Of a stretch of 64,000 bases of DNA, positions 53,011-62,270 are shown piece after piece. This DNA is from Flavobacterium sp. JAS (GTDB lineage: Bacteria; Bacteroidota; Bacteroidia; Flavobacteriales; Flavobacteriaceae). The stretch covers positions 186,001 to 250,000 of the forward strand of contig NZ_JAJMOX010000003.1 in NCBI RefSeq assembly GCF_020991455.1, written 5' to 3'. The first letter of the stretch is position 1. The number at the start of each line of letters is the position of its first letter. Made by a program: the position numbers and the translations under genes. A model generated the notes under the pieces. The model did no database searches, was not told where the DNA came from, and saw only the letters and a list, made by a program, of their open reading frames with translations.

Positions 53011-54083
53011 TTTGCAGAAGAGCTTAGATTTTGCTTTAGAAACAATTCGATTTTATCCTTAAAAAATTCAGGTTTAAATTCCTGATATAAAGACAAAGAC
53101 TCTTTTTTGAGCATTTTTTCTGTTTTCTGTTCGAATAAATCAGAGCGATAATCTTTTAAATGCACAGAAAGATGATGAATTCCATCTTCAAAAGTGGCCC
53201 AGATTTTCTTTTCTATCCAAGGGGAAAAAATAATAAAAGAAGGTTTTTCAAGAGCTTTTGCCATATTAATTGCGCCGCCATCGTTACCAATAATCAAATC
53301 ACATTGATTGACTAAACCAATAAAAGAACGTAAATCTCCACCTAATAAATCAAAATATATTTTTTCCTGTGTGGAAGGTTTACAGGCGTCAAAAACAGTT
53401 TTTGCTTCTTCAATTTGTTTCGGAAAATAATTGAATAGAATATTTACGTCAGTATTGTCTGCAACATAATCAACTACTTTAGCCATGAATTCTAAAGGAT
53501 ATGTTTTTAGCTTTTCACTTCCTAAAAGACTTATCATAACCGTTTTTCGATCTTTTCGAACATTGTGTTTTTCAAAAAGAGCAATAGCTTCCTGATTTTC
53601 TTTTTCAGAAACAAATAATTTAGGAATTGGATCTGTTTTTATCTTTAAATTCAAAGGTTCTAGCAATGAAAGACGTCTTTCGATCGCTAAACCTAAATTA
53701 CTTTTAGGGAAAGGTTCAAACGGAACATTATCAGTATATAAAAGGGTTCTTCCTGGTTTTTTATACGAGATTTTTTGTTTAGCATTGCTTAATAAAACCA
53801 ATATCCAGCTTTCTAATTTTGAATACGCATCAATTAGCAAATCATATTTTTCTTTTCGGATCTGTAAACCAAGATTTAATAATTCTTTTTTGCTTTTGCG
53901 ATGTTTTTCTTCGAATAAAATAATGTTGTCAATACTTGAATTGCCTTCTAAAACCGGAGTTGTCGAAACATATACCAAATAATCTATTTGAGCATCAGGA
54001 TATGCAGCACGCAAATTATTGCATATTATACTGCTTATCAAAACGTCGCCAATCATTTTTTGTTGAATTACAAGTATCTTCAT
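53007..54083 (-). CDS. Glycosyltransferase family 9 (heptosyltransferase-like)
   Basis: 358 aa from the ATG at 54083; the upstream frame from 54143 would add 20 non-homologous residues. GT9 signatures: ILVIQQKMIGDVLISSIICN at the N-terminus and LVNQCDLIIGNDGGAINMAKALEKP. Probably adds a heptose or similar sugar to LPS. First gene of a two-gene unit with the GT2. Confidence 0.87.
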   Translation of the reverse strand: MKILVIQQKMIGDVLISSIICNNLRAAYPDAQIDYLVYVSTTPVLEGNSSIDNIILFEEKHRKSKKELLNLGLQIRKEKYDLLIDAYSKLESWILVLLSNAKQKISYKKPGRTLLYTDNVPFEPFPKSNLGLAIERRLSLLEPLNLKIKTDPIPKLFVSEKENQEAIALFEKHNVRKDRKTVMISLLGSEKLKTYPLEFMAKVVDYVADNTDVNILFNYFPKQIEEAKTVFDACKPSTQEKIYFDLLGGDLRSFIGLVNQCDLIIGNDGGAINMAKALEKPSFIIFSPWIEKKIWATFEDGIHHLSVHLKDYRSDLFEQKTEKMLKKESLSLYQEFKPEFFKDKIELFLKQNLSSSAK

Positions 54084-54124
54084 ATTGAAAAACGGAATCT
54101 TTTTGTTGGTTACAAATTGAAGCA

Positions 54125-54170
54125 AAAAAAATCCAAATTCCAATTGATAAGATTGGAATTTGGATTTTTT
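54125..54170 (-). terminator. Terminator after dapD
   Basis: Long perfect stem (about 19 bp, AATCCAAATTCCAAT core; arms near 54125-54143 and 54152-54170) with A- and T-runs, just beyond the dapD stop on the minus strand. Confidence 0.88.
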
Positions 54171-54191
54171 AATTTCTTTTATTTAAATATA

Positions 54192-55007
54192 TTAAACAGC
54201 TACGTCGTATTCACGAAGTGCATTGTTTAAAGAAGTTTTTAAATCTGTAGATGGTTTACGTGTACCAATAATCAAGGCACATGGAACCTGAAATTCACCA
54301 GCAGCGAATTTTTTAGTATAACTTCCAGGAATTACAACTGAACGTGCAGGAACAAAACCTTTCATTTCAACAGGCTCGTCACCAGTTACATCAATAATTT
54401 TTGTTGAAGCAGTCAAACAAACGTTAGCACCAAGAACAGCTTCTTTACCAACATGAACTCCTTCTACAACGATACAACGAGAACCAATAAAAGCACCGTC
54501 TTCAATAATTACCGGAGCAGCTTGTAATGGCTCTAAAACTCCACCAATTCCAACACCACCGCTTAAGTGAACATTTTTACCAATTTGAGCACAACTACCA
54601 ACAGTTGCCCAAGTATCAACCATAGTTCCTTCGTCTACATAAGCACCAATATTTACATAACTTGGCATCAAAATAACACCGCTAGAGATATAAGCTCCGT
54701 AACGTGCAACAGCGTTTGGTACTACGCGAATTCCTTTTTCAGCATAACCTCTTTTTAGCAACATTTTGTCGTGATACTCGAAAATACCAGATTCCCATGT
54801 TTCCATTTTTTGAATTGGGAAATACATTACAACAGCTTTCTTAACCCATTCGTTTACTTGCCATTTGTCACCAACTGGTTCAGCACAACGTAATTTTCCT
54901 GCATCAACCAATTCGATAACTTCTCTAATGGCGTCAGTCGTAGTAGTTTCTTGTAATAAAGCTCTGTTTTCCCAAGCTTGTTCAATTATAGTCTGTAAAG
55001 AATTCAT
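54192..55007 (-). CDS. dapD: 2,3,4,5-tetrahydropyridine-2,6-dicarboxylate N-succinyltransferase DapD
   Basis: 271 aa, the exact family length. Left-handed beta-helix with DEGTMVDTWATVGSCAQIGK and GGVLEPLQAAPVIIEDGAFI; N-terminal helical domain typical. Succinyl-CoA-dependent step of lysine and meso-diaminopimelate synthesis. Stand-alone gene with its own promoter and terminator. Confidence 0.95.
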   Translation of the reverse strand: MNSLQTIIEQAWENRALLQETTTTDAIREVIELVDAGKLRCAEPVGDKWQVNEWVKKAVVMYFPIQKMETWESGIFEYHDKMLLKRGYAEKGIRVVPNAVARYGAYISSGVILMPSYVNIGAYVDEGTMVDTWATVGSCAQIGKNVHLSGGVGIGGVLEPLQAAPVIIEDGAFIGSRCIVVEGVHVGKEAVLGANVCLTASTKIIDVTGDEPVEMKGFVPARSVVIPGSYTKKFAAGEFQVPCALIIGTRKPSTDLKTSLNNALREYDVAV

Positions 55008-55023
55008 AAGATTTAATTTTTGG

Positions 55024-55052
55024 CAAAGATAACTTATTTGGGCAAAAGCAAA
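55024..55052 (-). promoter_or_regulatory. dapD promoter
   Basis: Minus strand: TTTG (55052-55049), 17 nt, TATCTTTG (55031-55024), 17 bp before the ATG. Both elements match the Bacteroidota consensus; the best promoter in the window. Confidence 0.6.
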
Positions 55053-55194
55053 AAAGTAAAAGCTTTGTAAAATGTTACAGATATAACTTTTTGTTTTTAA
55101 TTTGATAAATAAAAAGTTTGTTTCTTAATCATATATCTTTTTACTAACCTCCTCTAAAAGTTTTTTTAATATCAAAATATGACAAAAATCAGAT

Positions 55195-55222
55195 TTTGAG
55201 TTTTTTCTTCTCTTTAATTTTG
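55195..55222 (+). promoter_or_regulatory. Promoter of the PAS-domain gene
   Basis: TTTG (55195-55198), 16 nt, TAATTTTG (55215-55222), leaving a ~70-nt leader before the ATG at 55298. The rest of the 290-bp gap shows no gene. Confidence 0.5.
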
Positions 55223-55297
55223 CGGTACAATTCCGACACGATTTAGAAACGGAATTATATATACCATTCCAAAACAAAATCATTTAATCAGTAAAAG

Positions 55298-55927
55298 ATG
55301 AATCAAGAAAATCAGCTGCAAAACCAAATTACAGTTATTGATAAAGAAGTCTCGTGGGACAAAACTCAGGTAATTATGAGTAAAACAAATGCGTTTGGCA
55401 TAATTGAGTATGCAAACGAGACATTTGTTGATGTATCAGGTTATGAGGATTACGAATTAATGGGGCAACCGCACAATATTATTCGCCATCCGGATATGCC
55501 AAAAGTCATTTTTAAAGTGCTTTGGGAAAATCTGAAAAGTGGAAAAAACTTTCATGCAATTGTAAAGAATCTTGCTAAATCCGGAAGATATTATTGGGTT
55601 ATTACCGATTTTGAAATCGCAAAAGATGAAAATGGCGTAATTGTAAATTATTTTGGAAGAAGACAATCAGTTCCGCAAGAAGTGATAACACAACACATTA
55701 TTCCTTTATATAAAAAACTTCTGCAAATTGAAGCTGCAAGCGGAGTTGAGTTTAGCGAAAAATATTTGATTGGATTTCTCGAAGAAAAAAAGAGAACTTA
55801 TGTCGAATATATTAAAGAACTGATTTATGAACATGAAAAAGGGCAGGCGAAATTCTCTCAATATGTAGAAGAAGAGGAGGAAGAAGAAGAGGAAAAAGGT
55901 TTTTTTAGAAGGTTATTTAATAGATAA
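55298..55927 (+). CDS. PAS-domain protein (Aer-like sensor)
   Basis: 209 aa. One PAS domain (about residues 20-135): FGIIEYANETFVDVSGYEDY, PHNIIRHPDMPKVIF and GRYYWVITDFEIAK. The RHPDMP loop is typical of Aer/aerotaxis-like PAS domains that bind FAD or heme. A helical region and a run of eight Glu before a basic tail (GFFRRLFNR) follow. No output domain, so it likely signals through a partner. Confidence 0.82.
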   Translation: MNQENQLQNQITVIDKEVSWDKTQVIMSKTNAFGIIEYANETFVDVSGYEDYELMGQPHNIIRHPDMPKVIFKVLWENLKSGKNFHAIVKNLAKSGRYYWVITDFEIAKDENGVIVNYFGRRQSVPQEVITQHIIPLYKKLLQIEAASGVEFSEKYLIGFLEEKKRTYVEYIKELIYEHEKGQAKFSQYVEEEEEEEEEKGFFRRLFNR

Positions 55928-55964
55928 ATTTAATTGTATTTTTTTAGTTTCAGATATTTGGGTA

Positions 55965-55997
55965 AAGTCCGTTTTGAGTTTTCAAAACGGATTTTTT
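55965..55997 (+). terminator. Terminator after the PAS gene
   Basis: TCCGTTTTGA (55968-55977) pairs with TCAAAACGGA (55982-55991), followed by T6. Confidence 0.85.
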
Positions 55998-56065
55998 ATT
56001 GGAAAGTTAAATCTAAATAACATTAGATCGAAATGGTTTATATTTGTGTTATAAATGAAAGTATT

Positions 56066-56299
56066 ATGGATGCGATCAGATTAGAATTTCAGCCAGAAAT
56101 TAAGGAAAAAATCTTGAGTTTTTTAAATTCATTTTCTTCAGATGAATTAAAAATAACTCCGGAAGATCCTGATTTTGATGAAAATAAAAGAAAAGTACAT
56201 GCAGCTTATTCTAAATTAAAAAATGGAACAACAAAATTATATACGCTAGAAGAAGTTGATGAAATTTTAGAAAAAACAATTTCTAAATATGAAGATTAG
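56066..56299 (+). CDS. Antitoxin-like protein of a RelE/ParE pair
   Basis: 77 aa from the ATG at 56066; the ATG at 56033 would place TATATTTG (56039-56046), a good -7 box, inside the gene. Starts MDAIRLEFQPEIKEKILSFL; C-terminal half has KLKNGTTKLYTLEEVDEILE. Overlaps the toxin reading frame by 11 bp. Small, acidic and helical, as expected for an antitoxin. Because the toxin is broken, the pair may now be inactive. Confidence 0.65.
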   Translation: MDAIRLEFQPEIKEKILSFLNSFSSDELKITPEDPDFDENKRKVHAAYSKLKNGTTKLYTLEEVDEILEKTISKYED

Positions 56300-56544
56300 T
56301 TTTACTGAAGATTTTTTGTTTGTCCTAAATGAACAAGTTGATTATATAGCTAGAGATAAACCACAAGCGGCTAGAAAATTCAAAAATGATTTAATAAAAA
56401 AATTGAAGAAAGATGTTCGCAATCCTTTTCTCTTTAAAAAAATCAAGGTATTTTGATAGTGAATATATTAGAGATTATGTTTCAGTTTATGAAGTTGATA
56501 CTGATGAAAATATAGTTTTGGTTTTCAGTTTTATAAAATATTAG
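56289..56544 (+). pseudogene. RelE/ParE-family toxin, frameshifted in an A7 run
   Basis: Starts ATG at 56289 as MKISFTEDFLFVLNEQVDYI, with ARDKPQAARKFKNDL as in ParE/RelE toxins. After NPFLFKK the frame ends at TGA 56454-56456. If one A is removed from the A7 run 56436-56442 the sequence continues as SRYFDSEYIRDYVSVYEVD, then ENIVLVFSFIKY to a stop at 56542, giving an 84-aa toxin of normal length. Either a true frameshift mutation, slippage-based expression, or a sequencing error. Confidence 0.75.
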
Positions 56545-56558
56545 AGATTCTCTTTAGG

Positions 56559-56583
56559 TTTGTGAATTTTCCTTTTACCTTTG
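56559..56583 (+). promoter_or_regulatory. ruvX promoter candidate
   Basis: TTTG (56559-56562), 13 nt, TACCTTTG (56576-56583), 17 bp before the ATG. Confidence 0.45.
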
Positions 56584-56600
56584 AATAAAAAAATTGCAAA

Positions 56601-57017
56601 ATGCCAAGAATTCTCTCCATAGACTACGGACAAAAACGTACCGGAATTGCCGTTACTGACGAAATGCAAATCATAGCGTCGGGTTTGACTACGATTCCAA
56701 CAAATACTGTAATCGATTTTTTGAAAGATTATTTTGCCAAAGAAAAAGTCGAAGCAGTTTTAATTGGTGAGCCTAAACAAATGAATGGTCAACCTTCACA
56801 AAGTGCTTCAATTATTAAAGGTTTTGTAACTCATTTTTCTAATATTTTTCCAGATATGAAAGTCGTTCGTGTAGATGAGCGTTTTACTTCAAAAATGGCA
56901 TTTCAAACTATGATCGATAGCGGATTGAGCAAAAAACAACGTCAGAATAAAGGATTAATTGACGAAATTTCGGCTACAATAATGCTTCAGGATTATCTTT
57001 CTTCAAAGCGTTTTTAA
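56601..57017 (+). CDS. ruvX: Putative Holliday junction resolvase RuvX (YqgF)
   Basis: 138 aa. RNase H-like fold with ILSIDYGQKRTGIAVTD at the start, VLIGEPKQMNG and VVRVDERFTS. Essential in many bacteria, probably acting in 16S rRNA 5' processing. Single-gene unit; in many Bacteroidota ruvX neighbours def and mazG, as broadly here. Confidence 0.92.
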   Translation: MPRILSIDYGQKRTGIAVTDEMQIIASGLTTIPTNTVIDFLKDYFAKEKVEAVLIGEPKQMNGQPSQSASIIKGFVTHFSNIFPDMKVVRVDERFTSKMAFQTMIDSGLSKKQRQNKGLIDEISATIMLQDYLSSKRF

Positions 57018-57092
57018 TTTTTTTAACGTTCAAAACCATAGCCTCTTAATTTTTAGAAAAACATAACTTTTATCATGTAATTTTAGTTTTTT

Positions 57093-57117
57093 TTTGCAAT
57101 TATAAAAAGTACCTTTG
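57093..57117 (+). promoter_or_regulatory. mqo promoter candidate
   Basis: TTTG (57093-57096), 13 nt, TACCTTTG (57110-57117). The -7 box is exact and overlaps the upstream TTG at 57115, arguing for the ATG at 57139 as the start. Confidence 0.5.
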
Positions 57118-57138
57118 CACTTTAAAAACAATATTGTT

Positions 57139-58638
57139 ATGCCTAATGAAACAATACGTTCTAATAGTGAAGTAGTACTTATTGGAGCGGGAATTATGAG
57201 TGCTACTCTTGGGGTAATTTTGAAAGAATTACAACCTGATATAAAAATTGAAATTTACGAAAGATTAGATGTTGCTGCAGCCGAAAGCTCAGATGCTTGG
57301 AATAATGCAGGAACGGGACATTCAGCTTTTTGTGAGCTAAATTACACTCCAGAAAAGGCTGACGGAAGTATTGATCCAAAAAAAGCAATAAGTATAGCAG
57401 AATCTTTTGAGATTTCGCGTCAATTTTGGTCTTATCTAGTCCAAGAGAATAAAGTACCATCTCCGGATAATTTTATAAAAAGTGTTCCTCACATGAGTTT
57501 TGTCTGGGGAGATAAAAATGTTGAATATCTTAAAAAGAGATTCGAAGCCCTGCAAAGCAATCCTATATTTTCTCAAATGGAATTCAGTTCTGATTTTGAA
57601 AAACTGAAAGAATGGATGCCGCTTGTTATGGAAGGTAGGGATACTACTGAAAAATTAGCCGCAACACACATGGAAATTGGAACCGATGTAAATTTTGGGG
57701 CTTTGACCAGAAGTATGTTTAATTATTTAGAAAAACTGGATGGTGTTTCTTTATATTTTAATCATGAAGTGGTCAAATTAAGACAACGTGAGGATAAATC
57801 CTGGAGAATTAAAATTACAGATATAGCAACAGGTCAAAAAAGAAAAGCTTATACTAAGTTTGTTTTTATTGGTGCTGGTGGTGGTTCATTGCCATTATTA
57901 GAAAAAGCAAATGTTCCTGAAGGAAATGGTTACGGAGGTTTTCCGGTAAGCGGACAATGGTTGAAATGTACAAATCCGGAAGTAATTGCTAAACATCAGG
58001 CAAAAGTTTACGGTAAAGCTAGTGTTGGTGCGCCACCAATGTCAGTTCCGCATATTGATACTCGTGTAATTGATGGAGAAAAAGCATTGCTTTTTGGTCC
58101 TTTTGCAGGATTCTCTACACGTTTCTTAAAAAATGGTTCTTACTTGGATTTACCATTATCTATAAAAGCAAATAATTTAATTCCGATGTTATCAGCGGGA
58201 TTCCATAATATTCCATTAACTAAATATTTGATCGAGCAAGTACGTCAATCTCCAAAAGACAGAATGAAAGCTTTGCGCGAATATTTGCCAACAGCACGTT
58301 CTAAAGACTGGAAATTAGAGAAAGCGGGACAACGTGTTCAAGTAATTAAAAAAGATGAAAAAGGTGGTGGAGTTTTAGAATTTGGTACTGAAGTAATCAA
58401 TACGCATGATGGAACTTTGGCAGTATTATTAGGAGCTTCTCCGGGAGCATCGACTGCAGTTGCTATTATGATAGATTTGGTGAGCAGATGTTTTACAGAC
58501 CAAATTAAAACACCGGAATGGGAAGCAAAAATGAAAAATATGATTCCTTCTTACGGACAGACTTTAAATGATAAACCAGAGCTTTTAGCAGAACTTAGAA
58601 AACAAACTGCTGAAGTTTTGAAATTAAGAAATAACTAA
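57139..58638 (+). CDS. mqo: Malate:quinone oxidoreductase
   Basis: 499 aa from the ATG at 57139. FAD-binding VVLIGAGIMSATLGVIL near the N-terminus, AWNNAGTGHSAFCELNYTP and a C-terminal LLGASPGASTAVAIMIDLV, all characteristic. Membrane-associated enzyme oxidising malate and passing electrons to the quinone pool. A convergent hairpin follows. Confidence 0.93.
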   Translation: MPNETIRSNSEVVLIGAGIMSATLGVILKELQPDIKIEIYERLDVAAAESSDAWNNAGTGHSAFCELNYTPEKADGSIDPKKAISIAESFEISRQFWSYLVQENKVPSPDNFIKSVPHMSFVWGDKNVEYLKKRFEALQSNPIFSQMEFSSDFEKLKEWMPLVMEGRDTTEKLAATHMEIGTDVNFGALTRSMFNYLEKLDGVSLYFNHEVVKLRQREDKSWRIKITDIATGQKRKAYTKFVFIGAGGGSLPLLEKANVPEGNGYGGFPVSGQWLKCTNPEVIAKHQAKVYGKASVGAPPMSVPHIDTRVIDGEKALLFGPFAGFSTRFLKNGSYLDLPLSIKANNLIPMLSAGFHNIPLTKYLIEQVRQSPKDRMKALREYLPTARSKDWKLEKAGQRVQVIKKDEKGGGVLEFGTEVINTHDGTLAVLLGASPGASTAVAIMIDLVSRCFTDQIKTPEWEAKMKNMIPSYGQTLNDKPELLAELRKQTAEVLKLRNN

Positions 58639-58660
58639 GATCAGATCTTATATAAATAAC

Positions 58661-58686
58661 AAATCCAGATGAATTAATCTGGATTT
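58661..58686. terminator. Bidirectional terminator mqo/FUSC
   Basis: 10-bp perfect stem AAATCCAGAT/ATCTGGATTT with a 6-nt loop between convergent genes; it overlaps the FUSC 3' end. Confidence 0.75.
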
Positions 58687-60896
58687 GTTGCTTTTATCTC
58701 TTTTGTAATCTTCAGAATCTTCTCGGCAAGATTACTCATCCAAATCAATTGTTCGATAACCATTTGTGCTTCCTGCATTTTTGCTTGACGAGTTTCTTTG
58801 TCGAGTTCGTCATCTGCAGCTAAACGTTTAAAATTAACACGTTTAAGTTCTTCAAATTGTAGCGTGACATCTTCTTTATCAAAAAAAGTATCCGTTATAA
58901 TGGCTTCATTTCGTAAAATAGAAATCGAATGATCTAAATTTGATAAAATGGTTTTTATAATATAATTAAAGGATTCAGAGGCCGATGTTGTCTGGTGCGA
59001 CTGAATATAAGTCGATAATGATGCCAAAGCAGATAATATCGAATGGTTTAAAACAACCAGTTTGTTAACTAATGGTAGTGTTTTTTGCTTCGATTTTGGC
59101 TCCTGCATCATTCGCTGAAAGGAAGTCATTAAATTACCAATTTCAACAAAAGCATTTTTTCGGGCTAATCTGTATGATGTTGGTACTTCTCCTTTTTTAT
59201 TATAATAATCAGCAATTTCTTTAAGGTAATTTCTATTGGCACGAATCGTATTTTCAATATGTATAGGTGTATTTATAAATTCCCAGGCAGGCCATAAAAA
59301 CTGATTGGCGACAAAGGCTAAAATTGCCCCAGCTAATGTGTCTAAAACTCTGAACTGAATCACTTCAACAACATTCGGCGTTAAAATTCCGTAAATAAAA
59401 ACAACGTACATTGTTACAAAAGTGGCGCTTATTTTATAATTGATTTGAGTAAACGAAATTCCAAGAAGCATACAAATAATAGATAATATACTAAGCGCAA
59501 CGTGGTTTTGAATGATTGAAACAATTCCGAAAGCCAATAATCCGCCTAGAATAGTTCCGAAAATTCTATTGTACGAACGTTCCTTGGTTAGTCCATAACC
59601 AGGCCGCATAATTACTACTATCGTCAATAAAATCCAATAGACATTTTGAAATGGTAAAAGCTGCCCAATAACAAAACCAATCAAAATGGTGATCGTTAAA
59701 CGCAAGGAATGCCTGAAAATAGAAGAGGAAAGACTTAAGTTTTCTGTTAATGTACGTAACGGATAATATTGAGGTGTTAAGAATTTCTCTAACTCTTTGT
59801 CCTTATCTTTTAGTTTATAAGATTGCATAGCAAGCGAAAAAGCACGTTGGATAATTTTAATTTTTCCAACTTGGTTTTTAGCATATTTCAGCATATTGGT
59901 TAACATCAAAACGCCTTCGGCAGCTTCTTCCGGGCCTAATGTTTTTTCATAATCAAAAATGGCAAACTCAAGAGCATCAAGTTCATTTTTTAAATCATTT
60001 TTATCTACATAAACGGCAATATGATGTACGTTTTTAGAAAGCTTCTTCAGAGTTGAAGCTAGTTTATAAGCTACATTTTGATAAGTTCTGAGAACATCCG
60101 GATGTTTGGCAAATTTCTCGTGAAGTTTGCTATGATCAAATGAGGTATAAAGTGCCAGTTCCTGAATTTCGACTAATGTGATAAAAACAAGCAGCATTTT
60201 ACGGTTTTGACTCGTGGTTGCGGATGCGCTTTGATTACCAATAAGCATCTTTCTTAAATCTTCATGAATCAAGTTTAAATCAACTTGAACAGCCAATTGT
60301 TTCTCAATTATGGCTTGTCGATTAGCTTCAGGACTCCATAAATCACCTCTTAATTTTAAGTATTTTGCAGTTAGTTTTATTCCTTCGGCAATTTGTAATT
60401 CGACATACTTATATGGTTGTATAAAATGAAAAACAAGAGATACAATTAAATAAAGAATACCACCAATAAAGATAAAACCGGAGTATTCAAAAGCTTCCCA
60501 TCCTTCATGCAAATGCCCAAATGATAATGAAATTGATAATAAAGCTGAAAATGAAACTAAAGTAGCACGTTGTCCATAAACCGAAATCATCGAGCATAGA
60601 AAAAGTAAGAACCCCAAAAAAGGATAAAATAAAAACGGATATGGATAGGTAAGATTTACTAATAAATTGACACCTGATACAATAAAGGACGCAACAATAA
60701 GTCCCTTAATCTTATGACTTAATGAACTAGGAATGTCACTTGGATACGTATAAAATGCACCTAAGGCGATTGTAAAACCAATTTCGAAATGTCCTAAAAA
60801 ATTTAAAATTAAAACAGGAACAACAGAAGCAATAGTTACTTTTGAGGCATTTAAAAAAGAAGTACTGTTGGTGAATTTCGAGATACGATCAAGCAT
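58674..60896 (-). CDS. FUSC-family membrane protein (YccS/aromatic-acid exporter-like)
   Basis: 740 aa. Two clusters of transmembrane helices: N-terminal (about residues 25-160) and a second (about 405-550) with YWILLTIVVIMRPGYGLTKE and RIFGTILGGLLAFGIVS, the FUSC signature. Large helical cytosolic regions lie between and after. Related proteins (YccS/YhfK, fusaric acid and aromatic-acid efflux) act in the inner membrane; no partner gene is adjacent. Confidence 0.85.
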   Translation of the reverse strand: MLDRISKFTNSTSFLNASKVTIASVVPVLILNFLGHFEIGFTIALGAFYTYPSDIPSSLSHKIKGLIVASFIVSGVNLLVNLTYPYPFLFYPFLGFLLFLCSMISVYGQRATLVSFSALLSISLSFGHLHEGWEAFEYSGFIFIGGILYLIVSLVFHFIQPYKYVELQIAEGIKLTAKYLKLRGDLWSPEANRQAIIEKQLAVQVDLNLIHEDLRKMLIGNQSASATTSQNRKMLLVFITLVEIQELALYTSFDHSKLHEKFAKHPDVLRTYQNVAYKLASTLKKLSKNVHHIAVYVDKNDLKNELDALEFAIFDYEKTLGPEEAAEGVLMLTNMLKYAKNQVGKIKIIQRAFSLAMQSYKLKDKDKELEKFLTPQYYPLRTLTENLSLSSSIFRHSLRLTITILIGFVIGQLLPFQNVYWILLTIVVIMRPGYGLTKERSYNRIFGTILGGLLAFGIVSIIQNHVALSILSIICMLLGISFTQINYKISATFVTMYVVFIYGILTPNVVEVIQFRVLDTLAGAILAFVANQFLWPAWEFINTPIHIENTIRANRNYLKEIADYYNKKGEVPTSYRLARKNAFVEIGNLMTSFQRMMQEPKSKQKTLPLVNKLVVLNHSILSALASLSTYIQSHQTTSASESFNYIIKTILSNLDHSISILRNEAIITDTFFDKEDVTLQFEELKRVNFKRLAADDELDKETRQAKMQEAQMVIEQLIWMSNLAEKILKITKEIKATNPD

Positions 60897-61026
60897 ATAT
60901 TGCGGTTTACTAGCAAAGGTAAGAATTGTACGAATTATTTTGGCATAATTATGGATGAGATTTTGCGGAATAATCGAAAAATAGATATATTCTATTGTAG
61001 AAAATTATTCATTGACTATTTTTTAC

Positions 61027-61034
61027 TATTTTTG
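61027..61034 (+). promoter_or_regulatory. -7 box before def
   Basis: TATTTTTG, an exact TAnnTTTG match, with ATTG 12 nt upstream; it leaves a ~60-nt leader. An AAGGAGG at 61046 is too far from the ATG to be a ribosome binding site. Confidence 0.4.
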
Positions 61035-61097
61035 CCACCTGAATTAAGGAGGACTAAATTTAGGTTTTTCAGTAGATAATACATTAAAATAATACAA

Positions 61098-61688
61098 ATG
61101 ATTTTACCAATTGTAGGATATGGTGATCCTGTTTTAAGAAAAGTGGGTGAGGCAATTACGCCAGATTACCCAAACTTAAAAGAAACAATAGCAAACATGT
61201 ATGAAACCATGTACAACGCTTATGGTGTTGGACTTGCTGCACCGCAAGTGGGTATGGCAATTCGTTTGTTTGTGATTGATACGACTCCTTTTAGCGATGA
61301 TGAAGATTTACCGTCAGAAGAGCAAAAAAACTTAAAAGGATTTAAAAAGACTTTTATCAATGCTAAAATTCTTAAAGAAGAAGGTGAGGAGTGGAGTTTT
61401 AACGAAGGATGCTTAAGTATTCCGGATGTTCGCGAAGATGTTTATAGAAAACCAACTGTTACGATAGAATATTGCGAAGAAGATTTCGTGATGAAAACAG
61501 AGGTTTTTGATGGTTTAATAGCAAGAGTTATTCAGCACGAATACGATCATATCGAAGGCGTTTTATTCACAGATAAAATATCTTCTCTGAAAAAGCGTTT
61601 GATTCAAAAGAAATTGAAAAATATTACTGAAGGTAAAACTTTTCAAGAGTACAGAATGAAATTTGCTGCTGCAAAAAAAGGAAGATAA
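61098..61688 (+). CDS. def: Peptide deformylase
   Basis: 196 aa, all three motifs present: GVGLAAPQVG (43-52), EGCLS (103-107, metal ligand Cys105) and HEYDH (147-151, catalytic Glu148 with two His ligands). Removes the formyl group from nascent N-terminal Met. Followed by the DUF5606 gene 69 bp downstream. Confidence 0.96.
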   Translation: MILPIVGYGDPVLRKVGEAITPDYPNLKETIANMYETMYNAYGVGLAAPQVGMAIRLFVIDTTPFSDDEDLPSEEQKNLKGFKKTFINAKILKEEGEEWSFNEGCLSIPDVREDVYRKPTVTIEYCEEDFVMKTEVFDGLIARVIQHEYDHIEGVLFTDKISSLKKRLIQKKLKNITEGKTFQEYRMKFAAAKKGR

Positions 61689-61757
61689 GTATTCTAAAGT
61701 AGTTTTAGAATCGAGAAAATATAATAAATCAAATTCTTAATACTAATTTTAATAAAC

Positions 61758-62246
61758 ATGAATTTAGAGAAAATTTTAGCCATTTCTGGGAAACCAGGTT
61801 TATATGTATTGAAAGTACAAACTCGTACAGGTTTTGTGGCAGAATCATTATTAGATGGAAAAAAAATTACAGTAAACTTAAAAAGTAACGTAAGTTTATT
61901 ATCAGAAATTTCAATTTATACGCACGATGGCGAAAAACCATTAACTGAAGTAATGCAACGTATTGCAGCTAAAGAGAATAAAGGACAAGCTATTTCGCAC
62001 AAAGAAGATAACGCTACATTAGCAGGTTATTTCAAAGAAATTTTACCAGATTATGATGAAGAAAGAGTTTATCCTTCTGATATTAAAAAAGTATTAAACT
62101 GGTATAACACACTTCAGGCTAAAGGATTAGTTACTGATTTAGCTCCAGCTGCTGCTGCTGAAACTACAGAAGAAGCTCCAGTTGTTGAAGAAAAAGCAAA
62201 AAAAGCTCCTGCTGCTAAAAAAGCAAAAGCTAAAAAAGAAGAATAG
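61758..62246 (+). CDS. DUF5606 family protein
   Basis: 162 aa. Conserved flavobacterial family starting MNLEKILAISGKPGLYVL, with a low-complexity Ala/Glu/Lys tail from about residue 130. The usual order in relatives is def-DUF5606-mazG, here interrupted by the carbonic anhydrase gene. Function unknown. Tail resembles histone H1-like C-terminal extensions but is short. Confidence 0.85.
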   Translation: MNLEKILAISGKPGLYVLKVQTRTGFVAESLLDGKKITVNLKSNVSLLSEISIYTHDGEKPLTEVMQRIAAKENKGQAISHKEDNATLAGYFKEILPDYDEERVYPSDIKKVLNWYNTLQAKGLVTDLAPAAAAETTEEAPVVEEKAKKAPAAKKAKAKKEE

Positions 62247-62270
62247 TAGATTTTTACATTCAAATATATT

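Noticed and set aside
61046..61052. AAGGAGG as a Shine-Dalgarno site for def
   Set aside because: It lies about 45 nt before the ATG and no start codon follows it at the right distance; Bacteroidota seldom use such sites.
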